From NCBI RefSeq assembly GCF_016905005.1, contig NZ_JADIKC010000003.1, positions 879,630 to 943,629 on the forward strand: DNA of 64,000 nucleotides. Reading direction: 5' to 3'. A program made the translations under genes and the position numbers. Positions 1 through 7,940 of the stretch are shown piece by piece (the stretch's first letter is position 1; every line of letters starts with the position of its first letter). Under the pieces are notes generated by a model. That model searched no databases and had not been told where the DNA came from. It was given only the letters and a program-made list of their open reading frames with translations. This DNA is from Dyella kyungheensis. GTDB lineage: Bacteria > Pseudomonadota > Gammaproteobacteria > Xanthomonadales > Rhodanobacteraceae.

Positions 1-143
1 GCCAAGAGCAAAGAGCCAAGAGCCAAGAGCCAAGAGCCAAGAGCCAAGAGCCAAGAGCCAAGAGCCAAGAGCCAAGAGCCAAGAGCCAAGAGCCAAGAGC
101 CAAGAGCCAAGAGCCAAGAGCCAAGAGCCAAGAGCCAAGAGCC
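1..143. repeat. 7-bp tandem repeat array
   Basis: Twenty consecutive 7-base units (consensus GCCAAGA) fill bases 1-140, with one variant unit (GCAAAGA) second in the array, followed by a decaying tail. The array runs off the left edge, so its full length is unknown. No reading frame or RNA gene is associated with it. A unit length not divisible by three and near-perfect identity suggest replication-slippage expansion in non-coding DNA. Confidence 0.95.
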
Positions 144-172
144 GGAGCTAAGAGCGAGAGCTGCAGGGCTAC

Positions 173-254
173 TGTGGGAGCGCACTTGTGCGCGACAAGC
201 CGACGGAGCGGTACATCCATGCGTGACTATCGCGCACAGGGTGCGCTCCCACAG
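173..254. repeat. REP-like palindromic element, copy 1
   Basis: The left arm starts GTGGGAGCGCACTTGTGCGC and the right arm is its near-perfect inverse, so the element can fold into a long hairpin. Related copies lie at 37623-37695 and 60944-61070, each in a gap flanked by gene 3' ends. This is the behaviour of REP/BIME elements of Xanthomonadaceae. No RAYT transposase lies in the window. Confidence 0.85.
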
Positions 255-507
255 AAAAAACCAGACGTTTCCGCGAGCACCCGCCCCTCACCCCGGCCCT
301 CTCCCCGGCGGGGAGAAGTGGGGTGCATCGCGAAGACAAGCCAAGGGCGATGCGAAGCGGGCCTCCGCTTTAAGTCCTCAGCGATTCGGGCGCGTTGCGC
401 AGCGCATTGAAGTACCCCTGGGGTACCCTCCCATGGAGATCCGGTGGGACGCGCCTCAACCGTTCGTGCTTGGATTCAACACGATGCTGCCAGCTTTAAA
501 GGCCATT

Positions 508-625
508 TCTTTGGGTTACTTTTCTTTACTCCGGGCATCCTGCCCTCTGCCCTTCGGGCCGGCTTCGCCGTTCGCATGCGCTCCTGCGCATGCGTGGGCC
601 AGCAAAGAAAAGTGACTCGGCTGCC
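508..625. repeat. Dispersed inverted repeat with TTACTTTTCTTT / AAAGAAAAGTGA arms
   Basis: The arms around 513-528 (GGGTTACTTTTCTTT) and 603-616 (CAAAGAAAAGTGAC) are inverted copies flanking about 75 bases that contain smaller palindromes (GCATGCGCTCCTGCGCATGC). Sequences of this form are scattered through xanthomonad intergenic regions. No coding evidence is seen. From 255 to 507 there is a C-rich stretch (about 279-315) that also looks like a dispersed repeat, and nothing else recognisable. Confidence 0.6.
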
Positions 626-731
626 GGCAGGCAGTCGAAACGCCCGCTGCGTAAGCGGCCCGGTCGCGGGAACGCCCGGTCGACGCCAGGATAACGAACC
701 CAAAAAGAGCAAAGTGCGAACGCTCCCCCAC

Positions 732-1913
732 TCACGACGCCGAATAATTCACCCGCCCCATCCGACTCATCGCCGCCGCCTGCAAAATATCGCCCAGCTG
801 CTGGATGTTCTCGTCCCAGCGAAAACGGCTGGCATGCGCCGCAATACGGCCAGAATCCCAAGGTTTGCCGAGCGCGTCGACGAGAGCGCCCTCGAGGCCG
901 ATGCGGTCGTGAGCGTCCACCAGGATGCCCGCATGTTCGGGCAGCACTTCGGGGATGCCGCCCACGCGTGTCGCGACTACGGGTGTGCCGCAGGCCATCG
1001 CTTCGAGTACCACGTTGGGTACGCCCTCGTTGTGGCTGGGCAGGCAGAGCAGATCCGCGGCGCGGAACCAGTCGCCGAGGGCGAAGTGTTCGACGGCGCC
1101 CACCAATCGCACGCGCGCCGCGCAGCCCAGCGCGGCGGCGCGTTGAAGGAGTGCTTCACGCGCTGGGCCCGAGCCGACGAACAGCAGGTTTGCGTCGGGA
1201 TGCGTGGCCAGCACGCGCGGGAAGGCTTCGAGCAGGTCGAGGCAGCCCTTGGTGTCCTTGAGGTTGCCTACGTAGAGCAGGATGCGTTCGTCCTGCGGCA
1301 GCGCGAGTTTGGTGCGTGCATCGCTGAGCGGGCCGGGTGTGAACAGGTTCGGTTCGACGCCGTTGTAGAGCACGTGCACGCGCGCCGGATCGACGCCCAT
1401 CGCTACCGCCTTGTCGGCGAGTGCCTGGCTCACCGCCACCACGCCCTGTGCACCGCGCAATGCATGTCGAATCTGCGGGCGAATCAGGGCTTGTTCGGCC
1501 TTCACGTTGAGATCGCTGCCGTGCACCTTGACCACATAGGGAATGCCCAGGTGACGTGCCAGCCAGCTCGCGGCGGCGGCATCGGGATAACCCCAGCTCA
1601 GCAGCAGGCAGTCGTAGTGCGCGCGGCGCAGGCGGCGCAGTTTCTGGCTCAGCAGGGAGACCAGCCAGCAGGCGGCGTGCAGCGAACGGCCGAGCAGCGG
1701 CGGGTAGAAGAACACGAACTGCTCGGCGTTCACGTTTTTCACCGAGAACGGAGCGCGCTTGCGACCGAAACGTTCGCGGAAATCCACGGCGGTGATCACA
1801 TCCACGTCGTGGTGTTTGCCCAGTCGCTCGAACTGCTGGCGATTGAACGGACTGCGCAGCGGGTCCCACGGCGACGGGAACAGGTTGGTCAGCACGAGCA
1901 CCTTCAGTCGCAC
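732..1913 (-). CDS. Family 4 glycosyltransferase (distal gene of the NRPS-glycan operon)
   Basis: A 393-residue GT-B fold enzyme predicted to add a sugar from a nucleotide-sugar donor to a lipid-linked acceptor at the cytoplasmic face of the inner membrane. The N-terminal acceptor domain begins with a glycosyltransferase-4-like stretch (VLTNLFPSPWDPLRSPF). The C-terminal GT1-type domain has the E-x7-E signature region (EGVPNVVLEAM, about residue 310). The start is GTG at 1913, with GGAG nine bases upstream, and it overlaps the end of the preceding glycosyltransferase gene by 10 bp, so translation is probably coupled. It is the last gene of the minus-strand operon and only repeats follow. Donor and linkage cannot be read from sequence. 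Confidence 0.9.
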   Translation of the reverse strand: MRLKVLVLTNLFPSPWDPLRSPFNRQQFERLGKHHDVDVITAVDFRERFGRKRAPFSVKNVNAEQFVFFYPPLLGRSLHAACWLVSLLSQKLRRLRRAHYDCLLLSWGYPDAAAASWLARHLGIPYVVKVHGSDLNVKAEQALIRPQIRHALRGAQGVVAVSQALADKAVAMGVDPARVHVLYNGVEPNLFTPGPLSDARTKLALPQDERILLYVGNLKDTKGCLDLLEAFPRVLATHPDANLLFVGSGPAREALLQRAAALGCAARVRLVGAVEHFALGDWFRAADLLCLPSHNEGVPNVVLEAMACGTPVVATRVGGIPEVLPEHAGILVDAHDRIGLEGALVDALGKPWDSGRIAAHASRFRWDENIQQLGDILQAAAMSRMGRVNYSAS

Positions 1914-3025
1914 GATGCATACTCCATGGCCTGATAAAGGCGTTCGTAACGATCGGCCATGGCTTCCAGCGAGCCATGCTTTTCCACCCAGTCGCGCGCG
2001 GCCCGGCCATAGGCGGAAGCGCGCAGCGGTTCGCGCAACAGCAACAGCATGGCTTCGGCCAACGCGTCGGGGTCGCCGGCCGGCACGAGTTGTCCCGTGC
2101 GTCCGCTCTGCACGATTTCGCCGTTGCCGCCCACGTCGGTGGCGATGATCGGCAGCGCCACCGCGCAGGCTTCCAGCAATGCCATCGAGTAACCCTCGCT
2201 GGCCGAGGATAGTACGAACAGGTCCAGTCCCTGCAGCAGCTCGCGCACGTCGTTGCGATCGCCCAGGAAACGCACGGCCCCGAGCACGCCTTCCTGTTCG
2301 GCGCAGCGTTCCAGATCGGCGCGCAGTTCGCCGTCGCCGATCAAGAGCAGCACGGCGTGCGGATGCTGCCGGTGCAGCTGGCCGAACGCGCGGATCAAGC
2401 CGGCCTGATCCTTGGTCCAGTTCAAGCGGCCCACGTTGCCGACGAGGAAGGCGCGTTCATCCAGCCCCAGCATCTGCAGCAGGCGCTGGCGCATTGGGGC
2501 GGAGGCGGGGGCGAAGCGGTCCACTGCAATGCCGTTGGGCACCACCCGCGTCGTCGCCTGTGGAAGCAGCCCGCGCGACAGGCCATTGCGCTTCGCTGCC
2601 TCGCATACCGTGACCACGAGGTCCGTGCGCGACAGCGCGCGACGGTAGAGCCATTCCTTGCGGCCGGTATGCTGGCCTGCGCCCATGCCATGGCGGGTAT
2701 TGAGGATGCGCAGCACATCCAGGCCGCATGAGGCGAGCACGGCTTGATAGTGGGCCATCGCGTTGTGTGTGTGGAGCACATCGGTGTCGTGGCGGTCGAT
2801 GGCCCAGCGCGCGCGGGCGAGTGCGCGAAGATCGATGCCGCGTCCCTTATGACAAGCCACTACCGGTATGCCGACGACATCCAGCTCGTGCGCCAGCGAA
2901 CCGGTCTCGTACAGGCACACGACCTGGCATTGATGGCCTTGCCGCTGTTGCAGCTGCACCAGGTCGAGCACCATGCGTTCCAGGCCGCCGCGGTTGAGAT
3001 TTTCCACCACGTGCGTGATGTTCAT
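1904..3025 (-). CDS. Family 4 glycosyltransferase
   Basis: A 373-residue GT-B enzyme. The start MNITHVVENLNRGGLERMV is typical of PEP-CTERM/exopolysaccharide-locus GT4 enzymes: the glycine-rich acceptor loop (NRGGLERM) lies at the extreme N-terminus, and the donor-site motif (SEGYSMALLEA) near residue 295. The ATG at 3025 overlaps the stop of the upstream PaaK-like gene as ATGA. The same reading frame stays open far upstream, but that part overlaps the PaaK-like gene and has no family similarity, so the short start is preferred. It probably adds one sugar of the repeat unit; the substrate is unknown. Confidence 0.9.
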   Translation of the reverse strand: MNITHVVENLNRGGLERMVLDLVQLQQRQGHQCQVVCLYETGSLAHELDVVGIPVVACHKGRGIDLRALARARWAIDRHDTDVLHTHNAMAHYQAVLASCGLDVLRILNTRHGMGAGQHTGRKEWLYRRALSRTDLVVTVCEAAKRNGLSRGLLPQATTRVVPNGIAVDRFAPASAPMRQRLLQMLGLDERAFLVGNVGRLNWTKDQAGLIRAFGQLHRQHPHAVLLLIGDGELRADLERCAEQEGVLGAVRFLGDRNDVRELLQGLDLFVLSSASEGYSMALLEACAVALPIIATDVGGNGEIVQSGRTGQLVPAGDPDALAEAMLLLLREPLRASAYGRAARDWVEKHGSLEAMADRYERLYQAMEYASCD

Positions 3026-4380
3026 GCCAGCTCCGACAGCGTGACGCGCCGCTTGCCGCTGCGCGTGAGCGGGATCTCGTCGACGAAGCGGTAGTCCAGC
3101 GCCACGCTGTCGCCAAGCACCTTGGCGGTTTCGCACTGGATGTATGCGATGGAGGCGTCGTCGAAGGCGTCGCCACGCACGATGGACAGTTCCAGCCGGT
3201 CGAGCTGCCGTTGCACCAGCTGGAAGCGCAGCAGCCCCGGCACGTCCTTGAGCATGTGCGGAAAGAATTCGCCAGGCAGGATGCGGCCATCCGGCGTGCG
3301 GATGGCATCGAGCACGCGTCCGTCGATGCGTTCGAGCAAGGGCAGGCCGCGACCGCAGGGACAGTCGTGCGAGCTCGAGGCGGAGGCGAGGTCGCCGTTG
3401 ACGTAGCGGATGAACGGCATGCCGTAGTTGGAGAGATCGGTGACGGCGACTTCGCCGGGACCGTCCGCGACCGGCTTGCGCTCGGCGCCCAGCAGCTCGA
3501 CCACCAGGTGATCGGCATTCACGTGCAGGCCGTGGTGATGCCCGCACTCGGAGGCAATCAGCATGAATTCGCGGCAGCCGTAGGTATTGAAGACGGGGCT
3601 GCCGAACGCCTGATGGATGATCTCGCGCTGGTGCGGATGCAGCGCCTCGGCGGCACCAATCACGCTGTCCGGGCGATGCACCTTGCGGCCGGTTTCCACC
3701 ATCCACTTGGCCAGCTGGGCCAGCGGGTTCACGTAGCCCACGATGATGGACGGACGGTATTGGTCGATGGCGTCGGCGTAGGCGGCCAGGTTCGACTCGG
3801 TCATCTCGAAGCTGTTGAGCACGCGGCGCGCGAACAGCGCGTTGTAGAGATTGTCCTTGAGCTGGTGCGCACGTCCCGGTGTGCCGACCGTGCCGGCCCA
3901 CAGATACAGCGTGCGCCGCCCCGGGCGTGCGCCGGCCCAGCCGTAGCCGCGCCACATCACGGCGATGCGGCGATCGTAGCTTTCGCGCGTGTAGCCCAGT
4001 TCCAGCGGCTCGCCGGTGGAACCGCCGGTGCGCTTGAACAACAGGCGGCCCTGCCACGACGAGGCCTGCAGGTCGGCGAAGTTCTCGCGGATGTCGGCCT
4101 TGGTCAACACGGGCAGCCGCGCGTAGTCGTCCAGGTTGCGGATGTCTTCGGGCTGGATGCCCAGTTCGCGCCAGCGGCGACGGTAATAAGGCACCTCGCG
4201 ATAGCTGTGCTCGATCAGCGCCTTCAGGCGCTGGAATTGCAGCGCGGCAATGGCCTCGGGCGAATACCACTGGTCGCGCTCGTAGGACGCCAGCCAGGAT
4301 AGCGTGCTGCGGCGTCGAAGGCCGCTCTCGTAAGCAGGATAGAGCACGCGGCGAAAAGCCTGCTCGTACCATCCACTCAT
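3022..4380 (-). CDS. PaaK/CapK-like adenylate-forming enzyme
   Basis: A 452-residue member of the phenylacetate-CoA ligase-like group of ANL enzymes, a subgroup often found in capsule and exopolysaccharide loci. It has the ATP-binding loop (KRTGGSTGEPL, about residue 115) and the later YGCREF and RSGKRR motifs; the last carries the lysine expected in the C-terminal subdomain. It is predicted to activate a carboxylic acid as an adenylate and pass it on, perhaps to a sugar amine or hydroxyl, but the acid and acceptor are unknown. The ATG at 4380 has GGAG nine bases upstream. It sits between the O-antigen ligase-like gene (46 bp gap) and a glycosyltransferase (ATGA overlap). In this locus it is one candidate for handling an acyl or peptidyl substituent. 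Confidence 0.85.
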   Translation of the reverse strand: MSGWYEQAFRRVLYPAYESGLRRRSTLSWLASYERDQWYSPEAIAALQFQRLKALIEHSYREVPYYRRRWRELGIQPEDIRNLDDYARLPVLTKADIRENFADLQASSWQGRLLFKRTGGSTGEPLELGYTRESYDRRIAVMWRGYGWAGARPGRRTLYLWAGTVGTPGRAHQLKDNLYNALFARRVLNSFEMTESNLAAYADAIDQYRPSIIVGYVNPLAQLAKWMVETGRKVHRPDSVIGAAEALHPHQREIIHQAFGSPVFNTYGCREFMLIASECGHHHGLHVNADHLVVELLGAERKPVADGPGEVAVTDLSNYGMPFIRYVNGDLASASSSHDCPCGRGLPLLERIDGRVLDAIRTPDGRILPGEFFPHMLKDVPGLLRFQLVQRQLDRLELSIVRGDAFDDASIAYIQCETAKVLGDSVALDYRFVDEIPLTRSGKRRVTLSELA

Positions 4381-4426
4381 GGCGAATACTCCGTCAGGCG
4401 CTGCAAGAGCGTGGGTCGAGGTGTGG

Positions 4427-5692
4427 TCATCCGGTGGTCCTCAACAGGATCGTCACCAGCACGAACAAGCCGGCGATGCTGCCGATGGCCGCGGGAATCC
4501 AGCGCCCGCCGCTCTCGCTCATGCTGAAGGCGGGCAGGCCGTCCACGCGCTGGCGTGCGCCCAGATAGAAGCCGGTGACGATCGCCAGCACCACGTAGAG
4601 CACGATCATGTAGCTGCGGCTGAGGAAGAACGCGCAGACAAACATGCCGCACAGCGACAGCAGCAGGGTCAGCGCCAGCGGTCGTTCGGCGCTCCACGCC
4701 GCGAAGCGCTCGGGTTCCGCGGCGGCATCCGGCTTCAGGCGCAGCACGGCCGCCGTCATCCAGAAGCTGTAGCCGATCAGCGCAAGCCACAGCACGTAAC
4801 CCACGAAGCCCGTTTCGGCCAGCACCAGTACGAACGAGTTGTGCGCAGTGAGCTGGTTGTAGTCGGTGAAATTGCCAGGACCGACGCCGAACAGCGGATG
4901 CGACTTGAACATCTGCAGGCCTTCGTACCAGGCATCCACGCGGCCGCTTGCCGATTCCTCGCCGGCATCGAGTTCCTGCATGCGCGAGGAGACCAGCTTC
5001 ATCGCCGCCAGGCCCACCACCCCGAGGATGCCGGCCACCACCATGCCGCGCCGGTACCAGATGTACGCGCCGATGACGACCAGCACGCCCAGCATGGCGC
5101 CGCGCGAGTTGGTCAGATACACGCCATAGAGCAGGGTGAGGATGCAGGCCAGCCAGAACAGCCGGCCGATCAAGCCCGCGCGTTTGTACAACAGACTGGC
5201 CATGGGGAACACGGACACGAACAACATGCCGAGATCGTTCGGATCGTTGAAGATGCCCACGTACTGGATGCGTCCGTCCTCGCCAACGGGAATGCCGGTC
5301 CAGCCGATGCCGCCATGCCGCTGGTCGATACCGTGCAGGGCGAGCACGGTGGCGCACATCACCATCACCGCCATCAGGGTGAGGATGCGCCGCTGGGTGG
5401 TGCACGCGGTGGCGATCATGAAGAACATCAGCACGATGGGGCCGAACTTGCCCATTTCTTCCTTGACGCCGCCGAGCCAGCCGTTGGCCACTTCCGACAA
5501 CATCAGCACGATGAAGAAGGCGGGCAGGATCAGGAATTGCGGTGCGCGCGGCACCCGCGTGCCGGACGCCAGCCACGCGGCGAACGCCAGCACCAGCACC
5601 ACCGGCAGGATCGGCAGGCCGATCAGCGCGGTGATGTATTCCTGCGGCCTGACGATGGTCAGGACGACGTAGAGGAGGATCAGTGGGAACAT
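4427..5692 (-). CDS. O-antigen ligase/polymerase-like membrane protein (Wzy_C)
   Basis: A 421-residue integral membrane protein with roughly ten to twelve hydrophobic segments. It has the Wzy_C signature: a periplasmic loop containing GRVDAWYEGLQMFKSHPLFG, then GPGNF and TAHNSFVLVLAETG. Such proteins polymerise undecaprenyl-linked repeat units or transfer glycan to an acceptor; which applies here cannot be told from sequence. Start ATG at 5692 overlaps the 3' end of the deacetylase gene by 13 bp. The upstream continuation of this frame lies inside the deacetylase gene and is not membrane-like, so it is excluded. No Wzx flippase or Wza/Wzc export gene accompanies it in the window. Confidence 0.88.
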   Translation of the reverse strand: MFPLILLYVVLTIVRPQEYITALIGLPILPVVLVLAFAAWLASGTRVPRAPQFLILPAFFIVLMLSEVANGWLGGVKEEMGKFGPIVLMFFMIATACTTQRRILTLMAVMVMCATVLALHGIDQRHGGIGWTGIPVGEDGRIQYVGIFNDPNDLGMLFVSVFPMASLLYKRAGLIGRLFWLACILTLLYGVYLTNSRGAMLGVLVVIGAYIWYRRGMVVAGILGVVGLAAMKLVSSRMQELDAGEESASGRVDAWYEGLQMFKSHPLFGVGPGNFTDYNQLTAHNSFVLVLAETGFVGYVLWLALIGYSFWMTAAVLRLKPDAAAEPERFAAWSAERPLALTLLLSLCGMFVCAFFLSRSYMIVLYVVLAIVTGFYLGARQRVDGLPAFSMSESGGRWIPAAIGSIAGLFVLVTILLRTTG

Positions 5693-6786
5693 GAGGTATC
5701 GGTATAAGCGAGATGGGCGGGCGTCGGATAACCGATCAGGCCGGGCAGGGCCAGCAATGCGGCGAACCAGGCCTTGCCGTAATAGCGCTCCACCGCAATG
5801 CGATAGAGCGAGTAGCGGTTGCTGGCCGGCTGCAGGTTGGTGCCGCTGATGTAGCTGCAGGCCAGGTCGAAGCCCGCATCGCGGGTCACTTCGATCACTT
5901 CCCGGTCGAACGCGCGGTTGCTGCCCACCGGGTAGGACATCAGCAAGGCCATCGGCCCGAGTTCGCGCAGCAGCGCGTTGCGCGAATCGTACACCTCGCG
6001 TTCGAGTTCCTCGCGCGGCAGCTTGGACAGCATCCAGTGATTCACGCCATGCGAACCGATTTCCAGGCCGGCGGCGCGCATCTCGCGCAACTGGTCCCAG
6101 TTCATCGGGCGGCAGTCGGCTGGGTAGGCGTGATCGGAGGGCATGTTCCATGCCGTTTCCAGGCGGCGGATCATCGCCGCCTGGGTCAGCGCGCTGATCT
6201 CCTTCATGTTGCCCAGCACGCGGATGGCCAGCGCGCGGCGCTCGGCGCGCGTGGCCGGCATGGGCTCGTCCATGTTCAATTCGGGCAGTTCCAGCCGATT
6301 CGCGTTGGTCAGCAGGATCATGTGCACCAGCCAGTCGTAGGCGTAGGGGCGCCCGCTGTCGATGTGGCCGGTGGAAATGAAGAAGGTTGCCGGTACGCCC
6401 AGCTCCTTCAGGATCGGATAGACGATGCGGTAGTTGTCGTCGTAGCCGTCGTCGAAGGTGATCACCACGGCATCCGGCGGCAGCGCTTGTCCCGCATTGA
6501 TGGCGGCGGCCACGTCGGTGAGGCGCATCGGACGATAGCGTTCCTTCACCAGCAGCATCTGCTCGCGGAATTCCTCCGGCGAGGTGCTGATCAGCTCCAT
6601 GTCGAACGGGTAGCGCTCCGGGTCCGGCACCGGCATCACGCGGTGATAGGCCAGGATGCGCAAATCCTTCTGCCACCACGCGCGCATTTTCTGCAGCGGG
6701 TTCAACAGGCCGGTGTTGTAGCAAAGCTCACCCAGCCGTTCGCGTATGCCGGTGCTCTTCGCTTCGTGCGATGTCGGGCTTACCAT
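5680..6786 (-). CDS. Polysaccharide deacetylase (NodB domain)
   Basis: A 368-residue NodB-type carbohydrate esterase family 4 protein. The catalytic-base and metal motif VITFDDGYDDN (about residue 108) and the metal-histidine motif EIGSHGVNHWML (about residue 247) are intact. No clear signal peptide is present, so a cytoplasmic or membrane-associated location is suggested. The reaction would be removal of N- or O-acetyl groups from a glycan or lipid-linked sugar, which can expose a free amine. ATG at 6786 has GAGGTGA six bases upstream; both ends overlap neighbouring genes (7 bp with the GT2 gene, 13 bp with the Wzy-like gene). In this operon the exposed amine could be the attachment point for an acyl or peptidyl group, which is inference only. 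Confidence 0.9.
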   Translation of the reverse strand: MVSPTSHEAKSTGIRERLGELCYNTGLLNPLQKMRAWWQKDLRILAYHRVMPVPDPERYPFDMELISTSPEEFREQMLLVKERYRPMRLTDVAAAINAGQALPPDAVVITFDDGYDDNYRIVYPILKELGVPATFFISTGHIDSGRPYAYDWLVHMILLTNANRLELPELNMDEPMPATRAERRALAIRVLGNMKEISALTQAAMIRRLETAWNMPSDHAYPADCRPMNWDQLREMRAAGLEIGSHGVNHWMLSKLPREELEREVYDSRNALLRELGPMALLMSYPVGSNRAFDREVIEVTRDAGFDLACSYISGTNLQPASNRYSLYRIAVERYYGKAWFAALLALPGLIGYPTPAHLAYTDTSCSH

Positions 6787-7910
6787 AGATGTTCACCTCG
6801 GCTGCGGGCGTAGGCGATGGACGCCTGCGCGGCATAAAGATTGAGATAGAAAAACGTCACCACCAGCTGCACCGGAAGCCATCGACCCGCCCGCGGACGC
6901 AGGCGTTCGAACGGCACCAGTCCGATGCACAACAGCAGCAGTACGAGCAGCGCGCCATAGGCCATGTGGTAGCGGGCGAGATAGGCCGTCGACAGCAGCA
7001 TGGCCAGCAGCAGCCATGGCGCCAGCAGGCGCAACAGCTTGTGGCTGATGAACTGGAGCCACAGCCGGTTGCGCGAAGGCGAAAGCAGCCACGGCGCCAC
7101 GTCCATCAGCTGCAGGCAGCCCACCATCGCGCGCATGCGGCGCGGTTGCTCGTCCAGCGGGGCCTGTGCGGTTTCGCCCCACACCACCGCGCGCGGTTCG
7201 AACACCACGCGGCGTCCGCTGGCGGCGACGTCCATCGGTATCAGCACGTCGTCCAGCAGGGTGTCCGGCGGCAGCGGCTTGAACAATTCGCTGCGTACGG
7301 CATACAGCGCGGCACAGGCGCCGATGGTGGAGCCGCAGCGGCTTTCCTGATGCCGGATGAACTTGTCGTAGCGCCAGTACGCGTTCACGCCATGCGCGAA
7401 GGTGCTGCCCACGTTCTCCAGTTCCAGGCTGCCGCTGACCGCGCCCACGCGCGGATCGCCGAGATTGCCCACCAGCTCGCGCAGCGCGAGTGGCGAAAGC
7501 TTGTGCTGCACGTCGGTCATCAACAGCACTTCGCCGCGTGCGGTGGCGACCGCATCGTTGAGGCACAGCGCCTTGCCCCGCGAGACGGGGAACTCCAGCA
7601 ACCGCACGCGAGCGTCGTGCGCATGGCGTACCAGGGCGGCGGTGCGATCCGTGCAGCCGTCGCAGGCCACGATGATCTCGATGTATTCGGCCGGATAGTC
7701 CAGCGCGCGCAGGTTCTTCAGCTTGGCGCGGATGTGGCGCACGCCGTCGCGCACCACGATGATGATCGATACCGTGGGCAGGATCGGCTGCTTGCGCACC
7801 GGCCGATGCATCAACTTGCCCCACAGCCACATGATCAGCGGGTAGCCGACGAAGATGTACAGCAGCAGCCAGAAGCTGGCCCTGCATACCAGGATCGCGA
7901 GCGTCGTCAT
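6780..7910 (-). CDS. Family 2 membrane glycosyltransferase
   Basis: A 376-residue GT-A enzyme. An N-terminal membrane segment (about residues 8-28) is followed by the catalytic domain, starting VSIIIVVRDGVRHI with the nucleotide-binding ACDGCTDRT region. The acidic motif is MTDVQ in place of a canonical DxD, followed by LLDDV and a QPRRMR motif resembling the QxxRW of processive enzymes. Two C-terminal membrane helices (about 285-330) end it. The layout resembles chitin/hyaluronan/poly-GlcNAc-type synthases. It starts 30 bp after the NRPS stop, so the assembly-line genes and the glycan genes are co-transcribed. Only four bases overlap the deacetylase start as codons. Confidence 0.88.
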   Translation of the reverse strand: MTTLAILVCRASFWLLLYIFVGYPLIMWLWGKLMHRPVRKQPILPTVSIIIVVRDGVRHIRAKLKNLRALDYPAEYIEIIVACDGCTDRTAALVRHAHDARVRLLEFPVSRGKALCLNDAVATARGEVLLMTDVQHKLSPLALRELVGNLGDPRVGAVSGSLELENVGSTFAHGVNAYWRYDKFIRHQESRCGSTIGACAALYAVRSELFKPLPPDTLLDDVLIPMDVAASGRRVVFEPRAVVWGETAQAPLDEQPRRMRAMVGCLQLMDVAPWLLSPSRNRLWLQFISHKLLRLLAPWLLLAMLLSTAYLARYHMAYGALLVLLLLCIGLVPFERLRPRAGRWLPVQLVVTFFYLNLYAAQASIAYARSRGEHLW

Positions 7911-7940
7911 GTCGGTTCCCCCGTCACCGATATGCTCCTG

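Noticed and set aside
1-143. CRISPR array
   Set aside because: There are no spacers; units are only 7 bp and contiguous, and no cas gene is present.
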